DNA of 13,384 bases from Candidatus Lindowiibacteriota bacterium (GTDB taxonomy: Bacteria; Lindowbacteria; 2-12-FULL-62-27): NCBI GenBank assembly GCA_023249255.1, contig JAHFCY010000031.1, positions 1 through 13,384 of the forward strand, written 5' to 3'. Shown one piece after another: positions 1 through 7,597 of this stretch (position 1 is the first letter of the stretch; the number at the start of each line of letters is the position of its first letter). The notes under the pieces were generated by a model. It worked only from the letters and a program-made list of their open reading frames with translations. It was not told the origin of the DNA and ran no database searches. The position numbers and the translations under genes are program-made.

Positions 1-1
1 C

Positions 2-1153
2 GGGACTGACTTCGACGTCCAGACTTTTTTGAGCGAACAGATCGAGGAAACCGTTTCGGGATTTACGGCGGCGGTGGCCGTGAGCGTGTACGGAAACGAT
101 CTCGACGCGCTCGATTCAACCGCTGCGCAAATCACCCGCGCGCTCGGTGAAATTTCCGGCGCGGCCGACGTCCGCCTGCAGTCGCCCTCCGGGATACCGG
201 AACTGTCCATCCGTCTTCGGCCGGACGAGTTGACACGCTGGGGATTTGACGCGGTCGACGTCCTCGACGCAGTCCGGCTTGCGTATCAGGGAACGGCCGT
301 CGGTCAGATTTACGACGGAAATCGCGTGTTCGATCTCGCGGTGATCCTTAGCCCCCGGGACAGAAATTCCGTCGAAGCCGTCGGCAATCTGCCGCTTCGC
401 AGTCCCTCCTGCTCGTTTGTGCGGCTCCGGCAGGTGGCGGACGTGAGTCTGTCATCGGGCCGGTATTCGATCGAACACATCGGCGCCCGGCGCGTCCAGA
501 CGGTGACCTGCAACGTCTCGGGCCGGGATGTCGTATCCTTTGTCGCCGAAGCAAAACGGCGAATTTCAGCCGACATGCGGCTGCCGGCCGGAAGCTACGT
601 CGAATTCACGGGCGAGGCGGAGGCCCAGTCGCGCGCGCGTCGCGATCTTCTGATGCATTCTCTCCTGGCGCTTGGCGGGATCGTGGTGCTGTTGTCGATG
701 GTGATCGACCGCCCCCGGCATCTTTTGTTGATTTTGCTGAACGCACCGTTTGCGCTGGTGGGCGGCGTGGCTGCCGCGGCGCTCACCGGCGGCGAACTCA
801 CGCTTGGATCGATGGTCGGATTTGTGACGCTATTTGGCATCACACTTCGAAATTCCATCATGATGATCTCCCACTACGAACATCTGGTCACGGTCGAAAA
901 CGTCCCGTGGGGCCTTGAGACGGCGATCCGCGGCGCGGCGGAACGGCTGGCACCGATCCTCATGACGTCGCTCGTCACCGGACTTGGACTTCTGCCCCTC
1001 GCTATCCACAGCGAATCAGCTGGCCAGGAAATCGAAGGCCCGATGGCGATTGTCATTCTCGGAGGCCTCATCACTTCGACTGCCCTGAATCTTCTCGTCA
1101 TGCCCGCGCTCGCTCTGCACTACGGAGGGACGTTTCGCAAGAAAGACGATTGA
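2..1153 (+). CDS. CzcA/CusA-like RND efflux permease, C-terminal part (5' end outside window)
   Basis: The reading frame is open from base 2, so the gene begins upstream of the window; the TTG at 29 is internal. The visible part (about 383 residues) matches the second half of a heavy-metal-type RND inner-membrane pump, a proton-driven antiporter that works as a trimer with a periplasmic adaptor and an outer-membrane channel. It has a periplasmic porter region (GNDLDAL, then the stretch around QIYDGNR, bases about 60-650), then about five hydrophobic helices (bases about 655-1130), as expected for TM8-TM12. The segment GSMVGFVTLFGITLRNS resembles the conserved TM10-11 region of CzcA and CusA. 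Adaptor and outer-membrane genes are not in view and may lie upstream. A two-component system follows 66 bases later, so metal or toxic-compound efflux is inferred. The substrate cannot be read from this half, because the metal-proton relay residues of TM4 are missing. Some hydrophobe-exporting RND pumps look similar in this region. Confidence 0.88.
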   Translation, partial: GTDFDVQTFLSEQIEETVSGFTAAVAVSVYGNDLDALDSTAAQITRALGEISGAADVRLQSPSGIPELSIRLRPDELTRWGFDAVDVLDAVRLAYQGTAVGQIYDGNRVFDLAVILSPRDRNSVEAVGNLPLRSPSCSFVRLRQVADVSLSSGRYSIEHIGARRVQTVTCNVSGRDVVSFVAEAKRRISADMRLPAGSYVEFTGEAEAQSRARRDLLMHSLLALGGIVVLLSMVIDRPRHLLLILLNAPFALVGGVAAAALTGGELTLGSMVGFVTLFGITLRNSIMMISHYEHLVTVENVPWGLETAIRGAAERLAPILMTSLVTGLGLLPLAIHSESAGQEIEGPMAIVILGGLITSTALNLLVMPALALHYGGTFRKKDD

Positions 1154-1183
1154 GGGCGGCCACAGCCTCGCGGCCAGCTTTGC

Positions 1184-1212
1184 TTGTTCCTCCGCTTTGT
1201 TTCGTGTACCAT
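1184..1212 (+). promoter_or_regulatory. Candidate promoter for the response regulator gene
   Basis: TTGTTC (1184-1189) and TACCAT (1207-1212) are separated by 17 bases, the optimal spacing for a sigma-70-type promoter. The -35 box is poor (3 of 6). The -10 box ends 7 bases before the ATG at 1220, so the transcript would be leaderless or nearly so, and no Shine-Dalgarno is present to contradict this. The regulator may instead be co-transcribed with the pump gene. Confidence 0.3.
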
Positions 1213-1219
1213 TTTGTCC

Positions 1220-1900
1220 ATGCGGATTTTGCTCATCGAAGACGAAAAACGGTTGGTGGCGTTTTTGCGAAAGGGACTGCGCGAAGAATCCTATGCGGTC
1301 GATTCGTCAGCGAATGGCGCTGAAGGACTGGAGCTGGCGCGACACGGCGAGTACGACCTGATTATTCTGGACATCGCCCTGCCGGCCATGGATGGCCTGA
1401 CGGTCTGCCGTGAAATCCGTGCGGCGGGACTTGCGACACCGGTTCTCATGCTGACCGCGCGCGACCGCGTGGAGGACCGGGTGAAAGGACTCGACAGCGG
1501 GGCCGATGATTATCTCGTCAAACCGTTTGCGTTCGACGAACTTCTGGCGCGGATCCGGGCGCTGCTGCGCCGCCAGTCCGCCGTGGGCGACGAATTGGTC
1601 TGCGGGACCATCCGGCTCAATCTTAAAACACACAATGCGTCGCGTGACGGCCGGCCGGTGGAATTGACCGCGCGCGAATTCGCCCTGCTCGAATTTTTGT
1701 TGAGGCATCCCGACGAAGTCATCAGCCGAAGCCGGATCGCCGACCACGTGTGGAATTTCCCCTATGACTCCGAGTCGAACGTCATCGACGTCTTCGTCAA
1801 CCGGCTTCGATCCAAACTCGATCCGGATCATGACTATTTGACGACGATCCGCGGGGAAGGATACCGGATCAGCCGCGTTCACTCGACGGACGACGAATGA
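1220..1900 (+). CDS. OmpR/CusR-family two-component response regulator
   Basis: This 226-residue protein has the full length of the family and is a phosphorylation-activated DNA-binding transcription factor. The receiver domain (residues about 1-115) shows the acidic pair E7-D8, the phosphoacceptor D51 (in LIILDIALP), T79 and K101 (in YLVKPF). A winged-helix DNA-binding domain (about 125-222) ends with NVIDVFVNRLRSKLD and IRGEGYRI, typical of the OmpR/PhoB class and especially of CusR, PcoR and IrlR. The ATG at 1220 is chosen because it places the canonical MRILLIEDE at the N terminus; a TTG at 1184 would add 12 non-conserved residues. There is no clear ribosome binding site. The stop overlaps the sensor kinase start (ATGA), so the two are translationally coupled. 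By position it likely controls the upstream RND pump, which is inference. Confidence 0.95.
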   Translation: MRILLIEDEKRLVAFLRKGLREESYAVDSSANGAEGLELARHGEYDLIILDIALPAMDGLTVCREIRAAGLATPVLMLTARDRVEDRVKGLDSGADDYLVKPFAFDELLARIRALLRRQSAVGDELVCGTIRLNLKTHNASRDGRPVELTAREFALLEFLLRHPDEVISRSRIADHVWNFPYDSESNVIDVFVNRLRSKLDPDHDYLTTIRGEGYRISRVHSTDDE

Positions 1901-3270
1901 ATCTGCGCCAGCGTCTCTCCCTCTGGTATTCGCTGATTTTGTTCGTGTCGTTGTTTGCGGCGGGGATGGCGGGCTATTCACGGATCCGTCAGGTGCTACT
2001 CCAGCAGTTCGACCGGGAATTGTCGGACGAAATGATTCTCGTCAACAAGATTTATCTGGATGAAAAAGGCGAGAAGACTCTGGACCAATTTCGGCAGTCC
2101 GTCTCCGAAATGGATTTCCATTACGCAATCTTTGATACGAATCACACGTTTCTCATGGGTTCGGAGGCCGTTCCGCGGACGTTTCCGGAGATTTCCGCGG
2201 AGGAGAGGATGCAGGCTGAATCAGGCGCGACGCTGTTTTTACAAACCGAGGAAAGTGGCGCGGCCCGCCGGATCATTCTGCAGAGGGCGGGCGATTTGTC
2301 CGGGGACCTCATCCTGCTCGACGAGCCGTTGGATCAGATCGACTATGTCATGGTCCGTCTTCGCGCGGCCGCCCTGGTGCTCATGGCGCTCTTTTTAATT
2401 CTGGCCGTGACGGGCGGCTGGTGGATGGCGGGCCGGGCGCTTGCGCCGATCGAGGAAGTCATGCACACAGCCACGCAGATTCAGGAATCCAACATGTCCC
2501 TGCGCATCGCGTCGCCGGACAGGCGCGACGAGGTCGGGCGGTTGATTGTGACGCTCAATTCGATGCTGGATAGGATCGAATCCTCGTTCAAACAAATCCG
2601 CCGGTTTACGCAGGACGCCGCTCACGAGCTTCGCACGCCCCTGTCGTGCATTCTGAGCGCCGTCGACGTCACCCTGCGCCGCCGGGACCGGACTGCGGAC
2701 GAATATCGCGAGGCGCTTGAGGCGGTACGGGATGAGACCATGCGTTTGCAAAAATTGTCCGAAGATCTTCTGACTCTGGCCCGCGCAGAACATCCGGCGT
2801 CGTCCGGCCGGTCGGATCCGGCGTTGGTGTGTAAGCGAGTGATGGGGGAGATGAAGCCGCTTGTCGAGGCCCGGCGCCTGATTTGCGACGTGCGGGTCCT
2901 GGAGGGCGCGGTGTCGATCAACGAAGATGCACTTGCGCGGGTGATTCGAAATCTCCTCGACAACGCCGTGAAATTTTCGCCGGAGGGCGCGACAATTCGA
3001 ATCGAGGGCGTCGGAGAGGGGGATGCGAGTGCATCGTACAAATTTGAAGTGACGGACTCGGGACCGGGAATTGCCGGGGAAGATTTACCGAACGTCTTTG
3101 AGAGATTTTATCGCGGCGCCAACGCCGGAAACTCTGAGACGCCGGGAAGCGGCCTGGGCCTGTCGATCGCCCTCGCGCTGGCCCGGCAGGCCGGTGGCGA
3201 TGTGTCCGCCGAAAATGTTGCGCCGCACGGCGCCCGATTTTGTTTGCGACTCCCGGTTCTCTCCGCCTGA
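1897..3270 (+). CDS. CusS-like membrane-bound sensor histidine kinase
   Basis: This 457-residue protein is the partner of the preceding regulator. Its domains in order are a first membrane helix (about 9-27), a periplasmic sensor of about 120 residues (about 30-152), a second membrane helix (about 156-177), a HAMP linker (about 178-230), the HisKA domain with H243 in QDAAHELRTPLS, the N box RVIRNLLDNAVKFSP (N352, N356), the G1 box DSGPGI (from D387) and the G2 box GSGLGLS (417-423). All catalytic motifs are intact. This layout matches the heavy-metal sensor kinases (CusS, IrlS). The periplasmic part has few histidines (H75, H83) and no cysteine, and I do not see a recognisable set of CusS-type metal ligands, so the signal is uncertain. 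It overlaps the regulator gene by 4 bases. Its stop lies 9 bases from the stop of the opposing hybrid kinase gene. Confidence 0.94.
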   Translation: MNLRQRLSLWYSLILFVSLFAAGMAGYSRIRQVLLQQFDRELSDEMILVNKIYLDEKGEKTLDQFRQSVSEMDFHYAIFDTNHTFLMGSEAVPRTFPEISAEERMQAESGATLFLQTEESGAARRIILQRAGDLSGDLILLDEPLDQIDYVMVRLRAAALVLMALFLILAVTGGWWMAGRALAPIEEVMHTATQIQESNMSLRIASPDRRDEVGRLIVTLNSMLDRIESSFKQIRRFTQDAAHELRTPLSCILSAVDVTLRRRDRTADEYREALEAVRDETMRLQKLSEDLLTLARAEHPASSGRSDPALVCKRVMGEMKPLVEARRLICDVRVLEGAVSINEDALARVIRNLLDNAVKFSPEGATIRIEGVGEGDASASYKFEVTDSGPGIAGEDLPNVFERFYRGANAGNSETPGSGLGLSIALALARQAGGDVSAENVAPHGARFCLRLPVLSA

Positions 3271-3279
3271 CTTGCCGCG

Positions 3280-5256
3280 CTATTTCAGCGGGGGAAGATT
3301 GGATACGATTTCGTTGAGTTGATCGAAACCAAACGGTTTTTCGATCGCGCGCAGGCCGGTTTTCTGAATGAAGCCTGAACTTGAAGGATTGAGAAGGTCG
3401 CCCGACACGAGGATGAATCGCGGCAGAAGCGCCGGAAATTTTTCCGCCACATGGCGATAGAGATCCTCGCCGCTTTGTCCCGGCATCTTGTGGTCGGAGA
3501 TGATCAGGTGAATACCCGGAGTCTCATGCAGCAGCCGGATGGCATCCTTGACATTCGAGGCGGACACGACCCGATATCCGCGTTTGGCCAGATGCCGCTC
3601 CAGCACGATCCGGCAGGAGTCCTCATCCTCCACCACAAGCACGCCTTCTCCCCCGCCATCCTGTGCGCTTGAGTGCGCCTCCTTGCCGAATTCAAACACC
3701 AGCGGCGGCGGCACAATCGGAAGTTCTATCGTGAACGTCGCGCCCTTCCCCTCGACGCTTTCGACGTGAATGGAGCCGCCGTGATCGGTGATGATGCCGT
3801 AGCAGACGCTGAGTCCCAAGCCGGTGCCCTTGCCGACTTCCTTGGTCGTGAAAAAAGGCTCAAAAATTCTCGGAAGGACCTGTTTTGGAATGCCATGGCC
3901 GCAATCTTGAAACGCAATGCGGATGGTCTCACCGGCCTTGACGCTGGTGATGACCAGTCGTTTCTCCGGCGACTGTTCCACGGCGGCCAGCGCATTGTTG
4001 ATGATATTGAGAAACACCTGTTGAAGTTGATTCATGTCGGCCATCGTCATCGGAATTTCTTCGTCCAGCCGCACATCTGTCCGGACGCCGTCAACCGTCA
4101 TCTGATACGCGCGAAGTTTGACCGTGTCGCGGATGATGTCGTTGACCCGGCAGGGTTCGCGCCGCGGGCCTTTTTTACGTGCAAACGCGACGAGGCTCTG
4201 GACGATCGTCGAACATCTTTTCGCCTCGGCGCAGATCGACTTGAGATCGGCTCGGCCTGTTTCAAGATTTTCAGACTCGAACATGAGTTGGGCATAGCCG
4301 AGGATCGCCGTCAGGGGATTGTTGAGTTCATGGGCCGCGCCGGACAGAACTTCGCCCAGCGCCCTCATTTTTTCCGAGTGCAGGAGCTGCTCCCGCAAAA
4401 GTGCTTCCTTCTCCCCGGCCTTTTTCAGGTTGGTGATGTCGTGCGAAATGGATGAAATGCCGGTCACCTTTCCTTCGATGTCGTGGATCGGCGAGAGCCT
4501 CTGTTGAACGTCGATGACCGTCCCGTCCTTGCGCTGGCGTCGGCATTCGTAGACCGTGGGTGTTTCGCCGCGGGCGACCATGTCCCGCGTGGCGCCGCGA
4601 AAATCCTGGACCTCGGCCGGCAGAAGAATCCGGATCGACTGTCCGATCACCTCCTCCGCCGTGTATCCGTAAATTTTTTCGGCGCCCTTGTTCCAGCTCG
4701 TGATGACGTAATCGAGGGTGGAGCCGATGATGGCCTCGTTTGAGGATTCGACGATCGCCGCAAGCCTGTTTCGTGACTCCTCAACCCTTCGCCGGTCCGT
4801 CACGTCGCGGATGATCCCGACCGTCCCCACCATTTTTTTGTCCCGGGCCTCAACGCCCCTGTCGTACTGTCCCGTCGAAATGATCTCGCCGTAGGCGGCG
4901 ACCGTTGCGTGCATCACGTCCTGCCGGTCCCTGTGGATGAGCCGAACCTGCAAGCCTTTCGTCATCCGCCGTCCGGTCCGGCGCTCGTTGAACAATTTAG
5001 GCGCTCCCTGATCGCCGGTCTCCTTCCCGCGCAGGTGTGGCAGGACGTTTTCGCGGCTGACGTTCGGGAGGTCGTCCGGATGGATGATCAGGCTGAAATG
5101 TTTTCCGAGGAGTCCGGCCGGCTCAAATCCCAGCGTCCGGACGGCGCCGTTCACATACGTGAAACAACCGTTCTCGTCCAGGCGGTAGACGATGTCCGGA
5201 ATGGCCTCAAGAAGATTTCGAAACCGTTCTTCCGAATCCTGCAAGGATTCATCCAT
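3280..5256 (-). CDS. Soluble hybrid sensor kinase: PAS-PAS-HisKA-HATPase-receiver
   Basis: This 658-residue signalling protein has no membrane helix or signal peptide, so it is cytoplasmic. The first PAS domain (about 8-155) starts [20 protein letters not shown] and contains a longer loop (about 72-110). The second PAS (about 162-285) carries SSNEAIIG and [13 protein letters not shown] short helix leads to the dimerisation domain with H309 (AAHELNNPL, NtrB-like). The ATPase domain has N417, N420 and N421, D451 (QDCGHGI), EPFFTTK and GTGLGLSV (477-484). A C-terminal receiver (about 538-655) has the acidic pair E543-D544, phosphoacceptor D588 and K640. No DNA-binding or output domain follows, so it probably relays phosphate to another protein. 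The ATG is preceded on the same strand by GAGG, 9 bases away. It is the second gene of a pair with the dehydrogenase. PAS ligands such as haem or flavin cannot be predicted. Confidence 0.95.
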   Translation of the reverse strand: MDESLQDSEERFRNLLEAIPDIVYRLDENGCFTYVNGAVRTLGFEPAGLLGKHFSLIIHPDDLPNVSRENVLPHLRGKETGDQGAPKLFNERRTGRRMTKGLQVRLIHRDRQDVMHATVAAYGEIISTGQYDRGVEARDKKMVGTVGIIRDVTDRRRVEESRNRLAAIVESSNEAIIGSTLDYVITSWNKGAEKIYGYTAEEVIGQSIRILLPAEVQDFRGATRDMVARGETPTVYECRRQRKDGTVIDVQQRLSPIHDIEGKVTGISSISHDITNLKKAGEKEALLREQLLHSEKMRALGEVLSGAAHELNNPLTAILGYAQLMFESENLETGRADLKSICAEAKRCSTIVQSLVAFARKKGPRREPCRVNDIIRDTVKLRAYQMTVDGVRTDVRLDEEIPMTMADMNQLQQVFLNIINNALAAVEQSPEKRLVITSVKAGETIRIAFQDCGHGIPKQVLPRIFEPFFTTKEVGKGTGLGLSVCYGIITDHGGSIHVESVEGKGATFTIELPIVPPPLVFEFGKEAHSSAQDGGGEGVLVVEDEDSCRIVLERHLAKRGYRVVSASNVKDAIRLLHETPGIHLIISDHKMPGQSGEDLYRHVAEKFPALLPRFILVSGDLLNPSSSGFIQKTGLRAIEKPFGFDQLNEIVSNLPPLK

Positions 5257-5288
5257 CCCAAATGACCTCGTCGCCGGTGTCGGCGGCG

Positions 5289-6077
5289 TTAAACGCGCGA
5301 GAGCAAAATCCGGTCGAGCAAAGACGGCGCGAACCGGTTCAGAAGCAGTCCGAGTTTGCCAATGGACGTGAGAACGGTGTCCCGTTTGTTTTTGCGAAGG
5401 GAGCAGACGAGACGTTTGGCGCAGATTTCGGCCGGCATGGGTGACACGCCGACGCCCTTCCGGTGTGCAGCGCCGAATCGTTTCTGATTCTGAAGAAATT
5501 CCGTCCGTGTGTGGCCGGGGCTTGCGTACATGATCTGCACGCCTTTTTTGGCGTATTCGACTCGAATCGCTTCGGTGTATGACCGCAGGGCCGCCTTGGT
5601 CGCGCAGTACGACGACATGACCGGCATCGCGCGGTGTCCGACAACCGAGCCGATGTTCATGATTTTTCCCGCCCCCTGTTTTTCCATGACTGGCAGGACG
5701 CGTTTCATGAGATGAAGCGCGGAAAAGACATTCGTTTCGAAAATGTCCCGCTCGGCCTGCATCGGCGTGTCGCCGAACAGGCTGTCGATCCCGAATGCCG
5801 CATTGTTGATGAGGACGTCGATCCGGTAGAACCGCCGGATGATGTCGTCGATCATCTGGTCGACCTGGTCGGCTTTCGTGATGTCGACGGAATAAAATGT
5901 CGATGTCAGTTGAAAGTGGGTCCGGGTCAGTTCGTCTTTCAGAGCCGTCAGCCGGTCCTTGCGCCGCGCGATCAGGACCAGCGTCGCGCCCTGCTTTGCC
6001 ATCTCCCGCGCCAGCGCCGCGCCGATGCCGGCTGATGCGCCCGTGATGAGGGTGACTGAATCCTTAAACGACTGCAC
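5289..6077 (-). CDS. Short-chain dehydrogenase/reductase (classical SDR, probably NADPH)
   Basis: This 262-residue oxidoreductase has the normal length for a classical SDR. The Rossmann glycine motif TGASAGIG is at 12-19, NNAA at 91-94, N116 in the helix-4 position, S144 in IGSVVG and YCATK with Y157 and K161, so the N-S-Y-K catalytic tetrad is complete. The sequence ARRKDRL after the second strand, with arginines at 38-39, favours NADP(H) over NAD(H), going by known family rules. The C terminus is basic and moderately hydrophobic (about 240-258) and could touch the membrane, as in DHRS7-like or DltE-like proteins. The substrate is unknown. The start is GTG at 6077, chosen because AAGGAG (6085-6090) lies 7 bases upstream; an out-of-frame ATG sits between them. 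It is the first gene of a minus-strand pair with the hybrid kinase, 32 bases downstream. Confidence 0.93.
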   Translation of the reverse strand: MQSFKDSVTLITGASAGIGAALAREMAKQGATLVLIARRKDRLTALKDELTRTHFQLTSTFYSVDITKADQVDQMIDDIIRRFYRIDVLINNAAFGIDSLFGDTPMQAERDIFETNVFSALHLMKRVLPVMEKQGAGKIMNIGSVVGHRAMPVMSSYCATKAALRSYTEAIRVEYAKKGVQIMYASPGHTRTEFLQNQKRFGAAHRKGVGVSPMPAEICAKRLVCSLRKNKRDTVLTSIGKLGLLLNRFAPSLLDRILLSRV

Positions 6078-6084
6078 GTCATGA

Positions 6085-6090
6085 CTCCTT
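6085..6090 (-). promoter_or_regulatory. Strong Shine-Dalgarno that fixes the GTG start of the dehydrogenase
   Basis: Read on the minus strand, AAGGAG is followed by TCATGAC and then GTG. The 7-base spacing to the GTG is ideal. The embedded ATG (6080-6082) is only 2 bases from the Shine-Dalgarno and in another frame. Confidence 0.75.
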
Positions 6091-6130
6091 GGATATATTT
6101 TCGCGGGCGTCCCGCTCCGTCCGACTGCCG

Positions 6131-6158
6131 ACTATAGCAGAGCGGCACCAATACGCAA
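6131..6158 (-). promoter_or_regulatory. Candidate promoter for the dehydrogenase-hybrid kinase pair
   Basis: On the minus strand TTGCGT (6158-6153) and TATAGT (6136-6131, 5 of 6 to the -10 consensus) are 16 bases apart. Transcription would start near 6124, giving a leader of about 47 bases that contains the Shine-Dalgarno. The -35 box lies inside the left arm of the inverted repeat described separately, so a regulator binding there could affect it. Confidence 0.4.
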
Positions 6159-6185
6159 CCTACGTTGCGGCTCGGCTGCGCCGCT
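6141..6185. repeat. Nested inverted repeats in the divergent intergenic region
   Basis: An outer pair AGCGGC (6141-6146) and GCCGCT (6180-6185) encloses a perfect 6-base hairpin, CGCAAC (6154-6159), loop CTAC, GTTGCG (6164-6169). An alternative stem, GCGGC (6167-6171) with GCCGC (6180-6184), shares the right arm, so two folds compete. It could be an operator or a structured region between the two promoters. There is no T-run, so it is not a typical terminator. Confidence 0.45.
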
Positions 6186-6193
6186 GATACAAA
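6185..6193 (+). promoter_or_regulatory. Extended -10 promoter element just upstream of the propeller gene
   Basis: TGATACAAA has the TGn extension plus a -10-like hexamer TACAAA (6188-6193, 4 of 6), ending 6 bases before the ATG at 6200. No -35 box or Shine-Dalgarno is visible. If used, the mRNA would be leaderless or almost so. Confidence 0.35.
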
Positions 6194-6199
6194 TCCGGC

Positions 6200-7489
6200 A
6201 TGAGCGCAATAAAACGATCCCTTGCGCCGGCTGTGTTGCTTGCGCTGGTATTTTCGATTCCGACTGCGCGATGCGAGTCCGGCCCGGACGGGCGCGGTCG
6301 CAACCCCCCCTTGGAGGATTGCTCCCCCCGCGGACACGACAATTACCGGACCGATTTCGCGTTTGCGATTGATCCGTCCAACACCGATGTCCTCTACGTC
6401 GGGATTGAGTACAAAGGCGTTTACAAATCCGTCGACCGCGGCCGCACCTGGGAAAAAATGAACAACGGACTGAAGGGCTATCCGAAAAAGGAAAATCCGG
6501 CCGGGGTTTGCATTCACGAAATAGCCAAAATAGTCATTGATCCATCCAACCCGCGGCGCGTGCTTCTGCTTCGCATGGACAGTCCCGGCACGCTCAAAGA
6601 CTGGGTGACCGAAAACAGCGGATTGTACGAGAGCACGGACGGCGGCGAGAGCTGGCATCAAATCCTGGCCGACTGGATGAACGCCGGAGGCAGCATCGAA
6701 GGCGTCGCGATTGATCCGTCCGATCCGCGGACGATCTACTACGGCGCCGGCAATCAGACCGCGTCCTGGGGCAACGCGGATCCCAACCGGCATTTTGTGA
6801 CGAGGGGAATTCTCTATAAAACAACGGATGGCGGAAAAACGTGGGAGGAACTCCCGACCGGGCTTGTGTCCGACGTCCGGTGCAACGCCATTTTTGTTGA
6901 TCCCGAAACTCCCGGGCATCTTTTTCTGACTACGATGGCAATTGTCCGCGGCGATACGAAAAAATCCCGAGGCATGCGGCAACTCGGTCCGATGATGTCC
7001 GACGACGGCGGAAAAACATGGACGTCCCTCGCCGACCGGCTGCCCCCGGACTATCAGGCCATCGCGGGCGCGCGCGTGGCGGGGCATCACTTTTCGCACA
7101 TCTACCTCATGACGCAGAACGCGGGCGTCCCGTTCAAGGGATTTTATTCGACCAATGGCGGGAGGGTGTTCCTCGAATCGCCCGGTGCGCCATTCCTCGC
7201 GGAATTCGATCCGCACGATGAATTTGCCCGGCACATGTTGGGCGTTTCATACGGAGGATTTCTGGTCGAAAGCTGGGACGCGGGCCGCGCCTGGGAACGA
7301 TCCGGCTCCCTGCCGAAGCAATTGAACCAACAAAATATCGTCATGGAACTCCGGCCGACCAACCTCGTCTGGGATCCGAAGGATCCGAATGTCATCTACC
7401 TGACCGGCGGCCACGGATTCGTGTGGAGGTCGGAGGACAAGGGCAAGACATGGACGACCTTGCTCAGCGTCGAGCGACTGCCGGATTGA
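6200..7489 (+). CDS. Secreted beta-propeller protein with seven Asp-box (BNR) motifs
   Basis: This 429-residue protein starts with a basic region and a hydrophobic core (residues about 5-20), then PTARCES, which fits a signal peptide. C25 is preceded by arginine, so it is not a proper lipobox. The rest is built from repeated units. Seven Asp-box motifs of the form SxDxGxTW begin near 77, 145, 208, 267, 317, 358 and 411, some degenerate (the 317 copy ends in F). Several are preceded by IDPSNP-like strands (57, 113, 171, 234, 391). This is the pattern of a sialidase, GH74 or VPS10/sortilin-type propeller. The Asp boxes are structural and do not prove sialidase activity. I do not see an FRIP motif or a clear arginine triad, so a binding or structural role outside the inner membrane is as likely as glycosidase activity. 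It stands alone between a divergent gene and the next unit. Confidence 0.88.
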   Translation: MSAIKRSLAPAVLLALVFSIPTARCESGPDGRGRNPPLEDCSPRGHDNYRTDFAFAIDPSNTDVLYVGIEYKGVYKSVDRGRTWEKMNNGLKGYPKKENPAGVCIHEIAKIVIDPSNPRRVLLLRMDSPGTLKDWVTENSGLYESTDGGESWHQILADWMNAGGSIEGVAIDPSDPRTIYYGAGNQTASWGNADPNRHFVTRGILYKTTDGGKTWEELPTGLVSDVRCNAIFVDPETPGHLFLTTMAIVRGDTKKSRGMRQLGPMMSDDGGKTWTSLADRLPPDYQAIAGARVAGHHFSHIYLMTQNAGVPFKGFYSTNGGRVFLESPGAPFLAEFDPHDEFARHMLGVSYGGFLVESWDAGRAWERSGSLPKQLNQQNIVMELRPTNLVWDPKDPNVIYLTGGHGFVWRSEDKGKTWTTLLSVERLPD

Positions 7490-7515
7490 AAGCATCGCCG
7501 ATTCGCCGCCGCGTG

Positions 7516-7543
7516 TTGACGCCCTCCGGCGGCATGTTACACT
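7516..7543 (+). promoter_or_regulatory. Candidate sigma-70 promoter for the PLP enzyme-pan unit
   Basis: TTGACG (7516-7521, 5 of 6) and TACACT (7538-7543, 4 of 6) are 16 bases apart in the gap after the propeller gene. Transcription would start near 7550, leaving a leader of roughly 48 bases that contains the AAGGAG of the PLP enzyme gene. Confidence 0.45.
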
Positions 7544-7586
7544 CCGTGCCCTGCATTGATACGGATGGCTGTGCGCCAACTCGAAA

Positions 7587-7592
7587 AGGAGT
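7587..7592 (+). promoter_or_regulatory. Shine-Dalgarno that fixes the PLP enzyme start at 7598
   Basis: AAGGAG lies 5 bases before the ATG at 7598. Upstream in-frame starts (TTG at 7556, ATG at 7565) have no such sequence and would place this site inside the coding region. Confidence 0.75.
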
Positions 7593-7597
7593 CCGAG

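Noticed and set aside
29-1153. TTG at 29 as the true start of the RND pump gene.
   Set aside because: The frame is open to the window edge, the upstream residues fit the family, and the visible part is only the C-terminal portion of a roughly 1000-residue protein.
1154-1183. Possible terminator with GGCC repeats after the RND pump stop.
   Set aside because: Only 4 base pairs form with a long loop, and no T-run follows.
3673-4455. A 260-codon plus-strand open frame inside the hybrid kinase gene.
   Set aside because: It is antisense to the intact HisKA and ATPase domains of the hybrid kinase and has no motifs of its own.
6200-6280. Lipoprotein signal at C25 of the propeller protein.
   Set aside because: The residue before the cysteine is arginine, which does not fit a lipobox.
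5972-7234. A 420-codon minus-strand open frame crossing the intergenic region and the propeller gene.
   Set aside because: It is the antisense of the propeller repeats and crosses the dehydrogenase promoter and start in the wrong frame. No protein family is recognisable.
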